Of a stretch of 33,233 nucleotides of DNA, positions 14,930 to 23,109 are shown piece by piece (the first letter of the stretch is position 1; the number at the start of each line of letters is the position of its first letter). A program made the position numbers and the translations under genes. Below the pieces are notes generated by a model. That model did no database searches and had not been told where the DNA came from. It saw nothing but the letters and a program-made list of their open reading frames with translations. Source of the stretch: Streptomyces sp. ADI95-17 (GTDB lineage: Bacteria > Actinomycetota > Actinomycetes > Streptomycetales > Streptomycetaceae); assembly GCF_003846175.1 (NCBI RefSeq), contig NZ_ML123046.1:504393-537625 (forward strand). The letters run 5' to 3'.

Positions 14930-15499
14930 ATGTCTGACAACGACGTGAGCATGCGGAAGGTGCTGGCCATCGTCACGAACTACGGCGTCGAGCAGGACGA
15001 ACTGCTGGTGCCCCTCGAACACCTGCGGGGCTGGGGCGCCGATGTGGACGTCGCTGCTGTGTCGGCTGACGACGTTCAGACCCTGGTCGGCGACAAAGTT
15101 CCTGGGAAAACCATCCGACCCGAACTCACCCTGAGCGATGTTGACCCGGCCGATTACGACCTCCTGCTCGTACCAGGTGGCACCTTGAACGCCGATGCAC
15201 TGCGTCTGCAGAATTCGACGACGGAGATCGTCCGCTCTTTCACGTCGTCCGGGCGCCCCGTAGCGGCCATCTGCCACGGACCTTGGGCCTTGGTCGAGGC
15301 GGGTGTCACCGAAGGCAAGAGGCTCACCTCCTATCCCTCGCTGAGGACAGACATCGGCAATGCCGGTGGCGAATGGGCGGACGAGCCGGTCGTCAAGGAT
15401 GACTCCTGCGGCTGGACCCTCATCACCTCGCGCAACCCAGGTGATCTGGTGCCGTTCCTCCGGGAGATCGATGCAGCGCTCGCCGTGGGCGCCGGCTGA
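14930..15499 (+). CDS. DJ-1/PfpI family protein
   Basis: This 189-residue protein of the DJ-1/PfpI class I glutamine amidotransferase-like superfamily has VLAIVTNYGVEQDEL at the N-terminus (Glu at the position next to the nucleophile pocket), LLVPGGTLNAD (about 79-89) and the nucleophile elbow AAICHGPW (Cys115-His116, about 113-119). Members act as glyoxalases, deglycases or proteases, and many respond to general stress (GSP18-like). The ATG follows GAAAGGACCTGGGA. The strict catalytic pair is present, so it should be active. It fits the stress theme of this half of the window. Confidence 0.9.
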   Translation: MSDNDVSMRKVLAIVTNYGVEQDELLVPLEHLRGWGADVDVAAVSADDVQTLVGDKVPGKTIRPELTLSDVDPADYDLLLVPGGTLNADALRLQNSTTEIVRSFTSSGRPVAAICHGPWALVEAGVTEGKRLTSYPSLRTDIGNAGGEWADEPVVKDDSCGWTLITSRNPGDLVPFLREIDAALAVGAG

Positions 15500-15601
15500 A
15501 CGTGACCGGTCGTGCCGCTACGCTTCCGGCCGAGAGACTTGCTCATGCCACAGCGCGGTACCCCGTAGCTGCTCTCCCACCTCGCTCCGAACCACGGGCA
15601 G

Positions 15602-15626
15602 CTCCCCGCCTACCAAGCGGGTGGAG
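15602..15626. terminator. Bulged hairpin between converging genes
   Basis: CTCC-CCGC (15602-15609) pairs with GCGG (15617-15620) and GGAG (15623-15626) around a 7-base loop, with a two-base bulge. It stands in the 209-base gap between DJ-1 (+) and the glycosyltransferase gene (-), so it may end both transcripts. It also marks the border between the stress region and the biosynthetic cluster. Confidence 0.4.
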
Positions 15627-15708
15627 GTCGAGTCCCACAGGAACCGCGGGCCGGCAACGTCTCTTGCTGTTCCTCTCACGGCGCAGGGGCCAAAGGACAA
15701 GCCGACGG

Positions 15709-17352
15709 TCAGTCCGATTCGAGCAGTACCCCCTCGTAGGCGAGCCACTGGGCGAAGGAATGAAGTCCGCCCGCCAGGCCCGTCGCGGGTGTCCAGCCAG
15801 GGGGGCGCAGGGTGCCGGCCGGGGTGTGCCACCCTGGCTCGGCGTCCGTCACCGCCCGCACCGGTACGGGCCGTACGGCACTGTGCACGGCCTGTGCGAG
15901 TTCGGCCGCCGTGCAAGGTTTCTCGGCGGCGACCGCGATGACGCGGTTCTCCGGCCGGGCACGCAGAACTGCCACGATCGCGTCGGCGAGGTCGTTCACA
16001 TGGACGGGATACACCTCGGCGTCCGGGTCGCCCTCGGCCCTGACCGGGTGGCTGCGCAGCGCATCCCACACCATGCGGCCGATCGGGGTGTGGCGTGAGC
16101 AGCCGGGGCCGTAGAGCTCACCCACGCTCAGTGTGTACGGGGCCGGGTCACCATGCGGATGGACCGTCACCTCCGGTTCGGCGGAATGCAGTCGCGTCAG
16201 GTCGATCACGGCGGCGGATCGCTCCTGCCGGTCGGCCAGCCTGCGCGCGAGATGTTCGCCGAGCGGGGTCGCCGCCCCGTGCCAGACGACGCCACCCGCG
16301 GGCCGGGGGCGTGTGCGGTGCTCGGCGGCGGCTTCGCGCCCGGCCTGGAGCGCCCGCCGCGCCACCTCGGCCAGGGGTTCGCGGCGGCGTGCGATGTGCT
16401 CCTCCGTGCCGGCGTTGCTGATGCCGCCCGGGCCGATCGTCGCCACCGCCTCCGCGTATGCCTCCGAAGCCGTGGGCGGGGTGGCGAGTCCGGCGCGGGC
16501 GGCTTCGAAGCCCATGGCCAGAGCCGTCAGCCAGGTGCCCTTGACGTCCGGCTCGGTCGATCCGGCGCCGGGCGGGCGCAGCAGCGCGGCGGGCAGCCCG
16601 GCACCGTGCAGGTACTGCTCGGTGTCCAGGTGCAGCCACTGCTCCGGGCCGGGGCCCGGGACCCGTACCGCGCACCGCGCCACCCCGTGCTTGAAGAACG
16701 GCAGCACCGTCAGGCCGGTGAGGGTCTCACCCTCCTTCCCGGGCCGGTCCCCCGGCAGGAAACAGACCGAGCGGCGCGGGCCGCGGAAGGCGTTTCCGGA
16801 GATCGAGCCGCGGTCCTCGTGCTCGGCGAGATTGGGTACGGCGACATAGCGCGGAACACCGAGGGCGCTCAGATAGCGGTGCATCAGGATGTCGTCGGGC
16901 CAGCCGCCGAGCCGTTCTCTGCCGTAGGCGACGAATCCCTCGGCGATCCGGCGCGGCAGCACGATCGCCACGCACGGGAAGTACTCGTTGACGGCGCCCA
17001 CCCAGCGGGCGCCCGCCATCGCCCCCAGCCGCACAGCCGCCCCGTTGCGGGAGTCCCAGAGGGCGAACAGGGCCAGCGCCGCGTCGGGCAGCTCCTCGAT
17101 CGCGAGCCGGACCCGGTCCAGGAAGGATTCGGACAACACCATGTCGTCCTGGACCACCAATTGATGTGTGGCCCCTTCCTCGATCGCCGACCATGCGGCG
17201 AGAGCGGTGCGCAGCACCGACGGAGTGCCCGTGGGGTCGGGGTCCATGACCACCCGCAGAAGGCCGGAAGGCGCGCTCAGGGCCATTTTCTCGGCCGCCG
17301 CCCGGCGTCTGGGATGGGTCATGACCACCGCGCTGAGCCGTTGGCGTGCCAT
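15709..17352 (-). CDS. Glycosyltransferase-like protein fused to a degenerate SDR/epimerase-like domain
   Basis: This 547-residue protein has two parts. Residues 1-200 form a GT-A-like domain: SAVVMTHPRR at the start, LVVQDDM (Asp69-Asp70, a DxD-like metal site), WDSRNGAAVRLGAMAGARW, WPDDILMHRYL and VPNLAEHED. This pattern recalls GT25-like transferases. Residues about 352-547 look like an NAD-epimerase-type SDR: VVWHGAATPLGEHLARRL (glycine-poor nucleotide loop), VGELYGPG, YPVHVNDLADAIVAVL. The SDR part is short, and the YxxxK catalytic pair is absent. ATG 17352 follows AGGGAGGA. A paralogue without the SDR part closes the cluster at 29858. The acceptor and donor are unknown. Confidence 0.7.
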   Translation of the reverse strand: MARQRLSAVVMTHPRRRAAAEKMALSAPSGLLRVVMDPDPTGTPSVLRTALAAWSAIEEGATHQLVVQDDMVLSESFLDRVRLAIEELPDAALALFALWDSRNGAAVRLGAMAGARWVGAVNEYFPCVAIVLPRRIAEGFVAYGRERLGGWPDDILMHRYLSALGVPRYVAVPNLAEHEDRGSISGNAFRGPRRSVCFLPGDRPGKEGETLTGLTVLPFFKHGVARCAVRVPGPGPEQWLHLDTEQYLHGAGLPAALLRPPGAGSTEPDVKGTWLTALAMGFEAARAGLATPPTASEAYAEAVATIGPGGISNAGTEEHIARRREPLAEVARRALQAGREAAAEHRTRPRPAGGVVWHGAATPLGEHLARRLADRQERSAAVIDLTRLHSAEPEVTVHPHGDPAPYTLSVGELYGPGCSRHTPIGRMVWDALRSHPVRAEGDPDAEVYPVHVNDLADAIVAVLRARPENRVIAVAAEKPCTAAELAQAVHSAVRPVPVRAVTDAEPGWHTPAGTLRPPGWTPATGLAGGLHSFAQWLAYEGVLLESD

Positions 17353-17568
17353 ACGTCCTCCCTCTGTCCGGATCGGCCCGGACCGCACCGGGCGTCCGTC
17401 CGGAGCCTGTCCGCCAGCCGGATTCGGACAGTACGGGCGGTGCCGACGGCCCGCAAGAGTGCCGAAATGGCCCTCTGGCAGGCGGACGACGGGCCCATGG
17501 ATGCTGGGCCCGGCACGCCAGGGTCCGTGAACCGCGTGCACCTCCCCCGACGCCGGAAAGAGGCTGTC
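17353..17568. promoter_or_regulatory. Divergent promoter region with inverted repeat
   Basis: This is the 216-base gap between two divergent genes. CTGTCCGGATC (17364-17374) is repeated inverted as GATTCGGACAG (17421-17431), an 11-base arm with one mismatch. Further TGTCCG copies lie between them (for example at about 17407-17413). A family of repeated half-sites is typical of a regulator binding region. No clear -35/-10 boxes are visible. Confidence 0.4.
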
Positions 17569-18654
17569 ATGCCTGCGTTACCCCACCTGACCACTGCCGC
17601 CGCCGAGGAGACCGTCCGCTCCCGGCTCGACAAGCTCCGCGATGCCCGCGTCGTCGTGACCGGCGGCGGCGGACTCGTCGGCAGCAGACTGGTCGCGCTG
17701 CTCCGGAGCGCCGGATGCGCCGTCACCGTCCTGGACCGCATGGACGCCTATCCCGAGTCCGGTCACGAGACCTTCGGCGTGGCGCGCAGCGGCGCCCGGC
17801 TGGTCGTCGGCGACATCCGCGACGCCGACACCGTCGGGACGCTGCTGCGGGAGGCCGACTTCGTGGTCCACGCGGCCGCCTACGCGGACGTCGCGGCCTG
17901 CACCCGGCGCCCGGACATCGCCTTCCGCGCCAACGTCGAGGGAACCCAGGTCGTCCTGGAGCAGGCCGCGCGGTTCCCGGTCCGCCGGCTCGTGCTCGTC
18001 TCCTCGGCATCCGTGTACGGCAACGGCGTGCCCGGCGTCGAGGGGCCGCAGGTCTTCCACGAGGACATGCCGCTCGACCCGGTGTCCGTGTACGCCAACG
18101 GCAAGCTCTGGGCCGAGCACCAGACCCGGCTGATGCTCGGTGCCGCCAGTGGTACCGAGTACGCGGTGGTGCGCTACTTCTCCGTGTACGGCGAGCCCCA
18201 GATCCCCAAACCGGGCAGCCACTCCTGGATGGTGCCCTGGCTCTCGCTCCAGGCGCGCCTCGGCCGGCCCATGCGGCTCAACGGCGGCGGGAACCAGGTC
18301 CGCGACCTAGTCCACGTCGACGACATCGCCGAGGCCACCGCCCTCGCCCTGACCGAGGAACAGATGGCCGGGCAGACCGTCAACGTCGGCACGGGCCGGC
18401 CCACTTCGGTCCGCGAGGTGGCCGATCTGATCGCCCCGTACTTCCCCGGATCGCGGCGGATCGTCACCCCGCGCCCCGACGGGGATCCGCTCGGCGGCTA
18501 CGCCTGTGTCGAGCGCGCCCGCGAGCTGCTGCGCTGGCAGGCGCGCATCGGGGTCCGGGAGGGAGTGGACCGGTACGTGCGGTGGCTGCTGGAGACGCCG
18601 GAGGCCATGCCACGCTGGCTGGCCGAGGAGTCCGGCGATCCGGAAGAGGCGTGA
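17569..18654 (+). CDS. NAD-dependent sugar epimerase/dehydratase
   Basis: This 361-residue extended SDR has the nucleotide loop TGGGGLVGSR (Gly32-xx-Gly35-xx-Gly38), VGDIRD (80-85), HAAAYADV, SSASVYG (Ser145/146, 145-151) and the catalytic YANGK (Tyr175-Lys179). It also has VRYFSVYGE and RDLVHVDDIAEA, which bind the nucleotide-sugar. Such enzymes act on UDP-, GDP- or dTDP-sugars as C4/C5 epimerases or dehydratases; the exact reaction cannot be read. ATG 17569 has GAAAGAGG upstream. It heads a three-gene block with NUDIX and GHMP kinase. Confidence 0.9.
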   Translation: MPALPHLTTAAAEETVRSRLDKLRDARVVVTGGGGLVGSRLVALLRSAGCAVTVLDRMDAYPESGHETFGVARSGARLVVGDIRDADTVGTLLREADFVVHAAAYADVAACTRRPDIAFRANVEGTQVVLEQAARFPVRRLVLVSSASVYGNGVPGVEGPQVFHEDMPLDPVSVYANGKLWAEHQTRLMLGAASGTEYAVVRYFSVYGEPQIPKPGSHSWMVPWLSLQARLGRPMRLNGGGNQVRDLVHVDDIAEATALALTEEQMAGQTVNVGTGRPTSVREVADLIAPYFPGSRRIVTPRPDGDPLGGYACVERARELLRWQARIGVREGVDRYVRWLLETPEAMPRWLAEESGDPEEA

Positions 18655-18716
18655 CACGCTGCGCGCTGACGGGCCCCATGGGGCGCATGGACTGCGACGA
18701 AGGCGACACGCACACG

Positions 18717-19211
18717 ATGAGTTACACCGGTTCCTACATCTGGTCGTTGCGCCGGCAGGTCGGCTCCAGAACGCTGCTGGTGCCCGGCGCACAGGTGCTT
18801 CTGATCGACGCCGAGGGCCGCGGGCTGTTCCAGCAGCGCGCGGACACCGGGGTCTGGGAGCTCCCGGCCGGCTCCTGCGAGGAGGGCGGCGACTTCGCCG
18901 ACGCCGCCGTCCGCGAGGTCGCCGAGGAGACCGGCCTGCGGGTGGAGCGGGAGGATCTGACGGCGTTCGGGACGCTCTCCGACCCCAAGGTGCACACCCT
19001 GACCTATCCGAACGGGGACGTGACGCACTGCTTCGCGCTCTGCTTCGTCGCCCGGCGCTGGGCGGGGGAGCTGTCGCCCGGCGCCGACGAGGTGCGGCAG
19101 GCCCTGTTCCGGCCGCTCGACGCCCCGCCCCGACCACTGCACCCGCCCACGGAGGTGGTGCTGTCCATGTACGAGAGGTTCCGCGTGGAAGGCAGGTTTC
19201 AAGCCCGGTGA
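18717..19211 (+). CDS. NUDIX hydrolase
   Basis: This 164-residue protein has the NUDIX box GSCEEGGDFADAAVREVAEETGL (about residues 44-66). The metal-binding REVAEE is intact, but the first Glu of the box (GX5E) is Gly. It opens with SYTGSYIWSLRRQVGSRTLLVPG, the form of many ADP-ribose or nucleotide-sugar hydrolases. In this block it may cleave a nucleotide-sugar or clear a by-product. The ATG at 18717 has GAAGG at some distance; ATG 18678 is an alternative. Its stop overlaps the start of the GHMP kinase. Confidence 0.85.
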   Translation: MSYTGSYIWSLRRQVGSRTLLVPGAQVLLIDAEGRGLFQQRADTGVWELPAGSCEEGGDFADAAVREVAEETGLRVEREDLTAFGTLSDPKVHTLTYPNGDVTHCFALCFVARRWAGELSPGADEVRQALFRPLDAPPRPLHPPTEVVLSMYERFRVEGRFQAR

Positions 19212-19216
19212 ACGCC

Positions 19217-20194
19217 ATGGACCCGATACGCGCGGCGGTGCCCTGCCGGGCCTGCCTGTCCGGCGAGGACCTGGACTGGCTCGGCGGGGGCCGGTCGGTG
19301 AGTCTTGCGCTCGGCCTGATGACGACCGTGGAGACCGGCCCCGGCCCCGCGCCCCGTGAAGGGGCCGAGGACGGCTGGCAGCGGGAGGTGTGGGCGTTCC
19401 TGCGCGAGCGGCTGCCCGGACTCGGCCCGCGGCCGCCCGCCGTCACGGTACGCAGCGAGGCACCCGCGGCCAGCGGTCTGTCGTCGTCCACGGCACGGAT
19501 CGTGGCGCTGTTCCGGACGTTCGCCGACGCCTCCCTCGGCGGGCGGCGCGTCAGTGACGCCACGATCACGCAGTGGGCGTACGAGTTCGAGTTCGCCGTC
19601 TTCAACGGCGGCGGCATGGACCATCTCGCGGTCGTCGAGGGCGGTGCGCTCCTCCTCGACGGCCGCGAGCGCGGGCTCCCCGTCGTACGCGACCGCCTGG
19701 AGCTCCCCGAGCGGTGGCGGGTGATCGTCGTGGACTCCGGCACCCGCAAGGACACCCGGCACCACATCCGTGACGTACGGGCGCAGCTCGCCTCCGGCGA
19801 CCCCGCGCTGGCCGCCTACCGGTCGGCGACCGACGAGGCGTCCGGCCGGGTGTGGGAAGCGCTGCGCCGCCGGGACCTGGCGGAGCTCGGGGCCGCGATG
19901 ACCGCCGCCCACGAGGCCATGCGGGACCACCAGCGGATGTCGACGCCGCTCCTGGAGGAGCTGCGGGCCGTCGCGCTGCGCTCCGCCGGCCTGCCGCTGA
20001 AGCTCAGCGGGGCCGGCGGGGGCGGTGCGCTGGTCGGCATCTGCCCGGCGGACGAAGCGGCGGAGACGGCGGCCCGCCTCGCGCGGGCGCTGTGCGTCTC
20101 CCATCCGGGGGCCCGGGTCGTGCCCACCACGGCGGCCCCGGGCGCCCGGCGGGAGCCGGTACCGGTGGCGGGAGGTCAGAGGAAGGGGTCGTAG
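19217..20194 (+). CDS. GHMP-family sugar kinase
   Basis: This 325-residue protein has the three GHMP motifs: the N-terminal substrate motif CRACLSGEDLDWLGGG (about 10-25), the ATP loop APAASGLSSSTARI (about 81-94) and the C-terminal KLSGAGGGGALVGI (about 273-286). The family phosphorylates sugars at C1, among other acceptors (galactokinase, heptokinase, arabinokinase). GTG 19208 overlaps the NUDIX stop and could be the start instead. With the epimerase, it suggests making a sugar 1-phosphate. Its 3' end overlaps the opposite radical SAM gene by 19 bases. Confidence 0.85.
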   Translation: MDPIRAAVPCRACLSGEDLDWLGGGRSVSLALGLMTTVETGPGPAPREGAEDGWQREVWAFLRERLPGLGPRPPAVTVRSEAPAASGLSSSTARIVALFRTFADASLGGRRVSDATITQWAYEFEFAVFNGGGMDHLAVVEGGALLLDGRERGLPVVRDRLELPERWRVIVVDSGTRKDTRHHIRDVRAQLASGDPALAAYRSATDEASGRVWEALRRRDLAELGAAMTAAHEAMRDHQRMSTPLLEELRAVALRSAGLPLKLSGAGGGGALVGICPADEAAETAARLARALCVSHPGARVVPTTAAPGARREPVPVAGGQRKGS

Positions 20195-21276
20195 TCCTGC
20201 CCGTCGGGGAGTTCGCCGGTTCCGCGGGCGATGCGCTCCAGCTCCAGGTTGGAGCGGTGGCGCGCGCAGTGGAACCGGCAGTCCCGGCTGGGGTCGACGA
20301 TGCCCCGCCGGTCCGCGTCCTGCCAGATGGTGGCGAGGTCGTCGGTGACGGCGTCGCCGATCTTGGCGAGCGGATTGCCCCGGTGGTAGGAGCACACGTA
20401 CACCCCGGACGGGGTGATCAGCGTGCGGAGTTCGGCGACCCGGCAGCGGTCGTACTCCTTGGGCTGGACGGCACCGACGTGGCCGCGCAGCGAGGTGAGG
20501 GTGGAGGAGTTGACGAGCTGGAAGCTCTCGCTCTCCAGCCGGGCGGCCTCGGCGAGCTGGCGGTCGACGGACTCCAGCATCTCGCCGGGGACCTGCACGA
20601 TGTGGTGGTCGTCGTCGAACATGGCCTTGGTCTCGAAGTAGTCGCAGCCGATGTCATGGGCGAGTTCGGCGGCGCGCAGCACCTCGTGGTGGTTGGTCAC
20701 GGTCGGCCCGCCCGGTTCCTGACGCGACATCACCAGGAAGGAGTACCCGAGGGCGCCGGTCTTCTCGGCGGCGAGCAGCCGCATGTTCTCGATCACCTTG
20801 TCGAAGACGCTGCGGCCCTTGCGGTCCGGCCGGAACAGGCCGTACGTCTCGGCGGTCCCGGCGTCGACGGAGACCCGGACCCAGGTGGCGTACCGGGCGA
20901 GCTCGGCGAGGTTCTGCCGGATCATCGTGCCGTTGGTGACGACCCCGACGGCCAGACCCGCTTCGCCGAGGATGCGTAAGACCTTACGGGTGCCGCGATG
21001 GGCGAGCGGCTCCCCGCCGCCTATGAGGACCACCGCCCGTACGGACATGGCGACGAGTTCCTCGGCGAGGGCGGCGAGCCGTTCCGGGGTGAACCGGCCC
21101 TGGTTGAGGAGCTTTCCGCTGATGCACTCGGGGCAGGCCAGGTCGCAGAACGTGGTCGGGTCGAGGTCCACGACCAGCGGCGCGGAGGAGGGTTCGCCGG
21201 CGGCGGCCTGGAGGATCCGGGGCCAGCCCGTGGGCTGGTACAGCTTGGAGACGAGGTCGAGACGGTCGTGCGTCAC
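20176..21276 (-). CDS. Radical SAM enzyme with C-terminal cysteine cluster (SPASM/twitch-like)
   Basis: This 366-residue protein has the radical SAM signature CDLACPEC (Cys44, Cys48, Cys51), GGGEP (86-90) for SAM binding, VVTNGT and VRVSVDAG. A C-terminal set of cysteines (Cys278, Cys295, Cys333, Cys337, the last two in CRFHCARH) can hold one extra [4Fe-4S] cluster, as in SPASM/twitch enzymes. Such enzymes modify peptides, sugars and cyclitols (epimerisation, dehydrogenation, deoxygenation). GTG 21276 follows AGAGGAGAA. It is the last gene of the lipoprotein-permease operon. Confidence 0.85.
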   Translation of the reverse strand: MTHDRLDLVSKLYQPTGWPRILQAAAGEPSSAPLVVDLDPTTFCDLACPECISGKLLNQGRFTPERLAALAEELVAMSVRAVVLIGGGEPLAHRGTRKVLRILGEAGLAVGVVTNGTMIRQNLAELARYATWVRVSVDAGTAETYGLFRPDRKGRSVFDKVIENMRLLAAEKTGALGYSFLVMSRQEPGGPTVTNHHEVLRAAELAHDIGCDYFETKAMFDDDHHIVQVPGEMLESVDRQLAEAARLESESFQLVNSSTLTSLRGHVGAVQPKEYDRCRVAELRTLITPSGVYVCSYHRGNPLAKIGDAVTDDLATIWQDADRRGIVDPSRDCRFHCARHRSNLELERIARGTGELPDGQDYDPFL

Positions 21277-21343
21277 AGGGTTCTCCTCTGTGGGATGTAC
21301 GGGTGTCGGCGCGGGTCGTGCCGGTGTCGCGGTGGGCTGTCGC

Positions 21344-22198
21344 TCAGCCCTTGACCGCTCCGGTGGCCAGTCCCGCGGCGATCTTGCGCTGGACGGCCAG
21401 GAAGAAGATGACGACGGGCAGGGCGGTGAGCGTGGCGCCCGCCATCAGACCGCCGTAGTCGGTGCCGAAGCTGGTCTGGAAGGAGACCAGCCAGATGCTG
21501 AGGGTCTGCTTCTCCGGGGTGGACAGCAGGACATAGACGAGGACGTACTCGTTCCACGCCTGCACCATCGCGAAGACGGAGGTCGCGACGAGCCCGGGGG
21601 CGAGCAGCGGCAGGATGATGCGGACGAAGGCGCCGAACCGGCCGCAGCCGTCGACCATCGCCGCTTCCTCCAGCTCCGCCGGGATCGCGGCGATGAATCC
21701 GTGCAGCATCCACACGGTGAACGGCAGCGTGAAGACGAGATAGACGAGGATCACGCCGCCGAGGCTGTCGGTGAGACCGGCGTCGTTGAGCAGCAGGTAG
21801 ACGGGGATGATGAGGGCGGCGAGCGGGATCATCTGGACGGTGAGGATCACCACGACGAACGCCTTGCGGCCGGCGAAGCGGAAGCGGGCCAGGGCGAACG
21901 CGGCGAGGGTGCCGACCACGAGCGAGACCAGGACGGTGCCGAGCCCGATGACGGCGCTGGAGCGGACGTTGGGCCAGAAGGTCTCCGTACCCATCGCGCG
22001 GGCGAAGTTGCCGAGCGTGGGGTGGCTCGGCCAGAACTCGGGCGGCAGGCTGAGGATCTCGGTCGCGGGCCGGAACGCGGTCAGCACCATCCAGTAGACG
22101 GGGAAGCCGAGGAGGGCGGCCACGAGCAGTCCCAGGAGGTCGTAACGGCGTCGGGGCCGCCGCACGGCCGTCGCTCCTCGTCCTTTCCGTGCGCTCAT
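21344..22198 (-). CDS. Carbohydrate ABC transporter permease (MalG/CUT1 type)
   Basis: This 284-residue permease has about six membrane helices, for example LLGLLVAALLGFPVYWMVLTA near the N-terminus. The EAA loop LEEAAMVDGCGRFGAFVRIILPLLAPG (about 176-202) contacts the ATPase. The ending AAGLATGAVKG is characteristic of MalG-type permeases. It overlaps the other permease by four bases. The operon lacks an ATPase; in Streptomyces, many such sugar importers share MsiK encoded elsewhere. Confidence 0.92.
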   Translation of the reverse strand: MSARKGRGATAVRRPRRRYDLLGLLVAALLGFPVYWMVLTAFRPATEILSLPPEFWPSHPTLGNFARAMGTETFWPNVRSSAVIGLGTVLVSLVVGTLAAFALARFRFAGRKAFVVVILTVQMIPLAALIIPVYLLLNDAGLTDSLGGVILVYLVFTLPFTVWMLHGFIAAIPAELEEAAMVDGCGRFGAFVRIILPLLAPGLVATSVFAMVQAWNEYVLVYVLLSTPEKQTLSIWLVSFQTSFGTDYGGLMAGATLTALPVVIFFLAVQRKIAAGLATGAVKG

Positions 22199-23109
22199 TC
22201 CGCCTCACCCAGCCTCAGCATCTGCCGCAGGTACACGACGGCACCGGCGAGCAGCAGTACGACGGTGACCAGGGCGATCGCGGCTCCGGTGCTGTAGCGG
22301 TTGACGGCGAACGACTCGATGAAGGAGTAGACACCGAGCAGGTAGTACTCACGCTCCGGCTGACCGCCGCGCATCAGCCAGATCTGGTTGAAGACACCGA
22401 AGTCCCAGATCGCCATCAGCGTGGTGACCATCACGAAGAGCGGCTTGATCGCGGGGAAGGTGACGTAGCGGAAGAGCTGGGACGGGCGGGCGCCGTCGAT
22501 CAGGGCGGCCTCCTCCAGTTCCGGCGGGATCTGGGTCAGGGCCGCGTGCAGGCTGACGGCGGCGAACGGCAGCGCGCCCCAGACGACCACCGCGGTGATC
22601 ACGGCGAAGCCCTGCCAGGGGTCGGTGAACCAGTTGTGCCGGGCGAGGTCGATGCCGGGCAGCGTCGACATGAGCCAGTTGACGAGCCCGTAGTCCGCGT
22701 CGAAGAGCCAGCGGAAGATGGCCGCGGCGACCATCACCGGCATCGCCCACACCGCGACGAGCACACCGGCGAGGACCGCCCGCACCCATGGCGAGGTCCG
22801 CCGCATCAGCAGCGCGACGATCAGGCCGAGCGCCATGGTGAGGGAGACGCAGACGACGGTGAACAGGGCCGTGCGGGCCACCACCGTCCAGAAGAACCCG
22901 TCGCCGAGGATCGTCCGGAACTGTCCGAGACCGGCCCAGGGCGGTGCCGCACCGCTGAACAGCTCCTTGCGGGTCATGTCCTGGAAGGCCAGGGTCACCA
23001 TGTCGACCAGCGGGTAGCCGAGGACGACGAGCAGGGCCAGGAAGGACGGGGCGATCAGCAGATAGGGCAGGCGGGGGCGCGGCCTTCGTCCGGCCGGATC
23101 AGCGCTCAT
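22195..23109 (-). CDS. Carbohydrate ABC transporter permease (MalF/CUT1 type)
   Basis: This 304-residue permease begins with a hydrophilic leader and membrane helix LPYLLIAPSFLALLVVLGYPL. The EAA loop PELEEAALIDGARPSQLFRYVTFPAIKP is at about 195-222. It has about six membrane helices, with the MalF-type order. It overlaps the upstream lipoprotein gene by 11 bases and the downstream permease by four, so the import complex is translated as a unit. Confidence 0.92.
   Translation of the reverse strand: MSADPAGRRPRPRLPYLLIAPSFLALLVVLGYPLVDMVTLAFQDMTRKELFSGAAPPWAGLGQFRTILGDGFFWTVVARTALFTVVCVSLTMALGLIVALLMRRTSPWVRAVLAGVLVAVWAMPVMVAAAIFRWLFDADYGLVNWLMSTLPGIDLARHNWFTDPWQGFAVITAVVVWGALPFAAVSLHAALTQIPPELEEAALIDGARPSQLFRYVTFPAIKPLFVMVTTLMAIWDFGVFNQIWLMRGGQPEREYYLLGVYSFIESFAVNRYSTGAAIALVTVVLLLAGAVVYLRQMLRLGEAE

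Noticed and set aside
15602..15640. tRNA-like piece (stem, 7-base loop with T at the usual place, then GGTCGAGTCCC)
   Set aside because: No acceptor stem, D-arm or CCA-side partner can be paired, and the anticodon would be odd. It is better explained as a terminator hairpin.
16153..17568. Long upstream extension of the epimerase frame
   Set aside because: It runs antisense through the glycosyltransferase-like gene. The epimerase domain begins only after ATG 17569.
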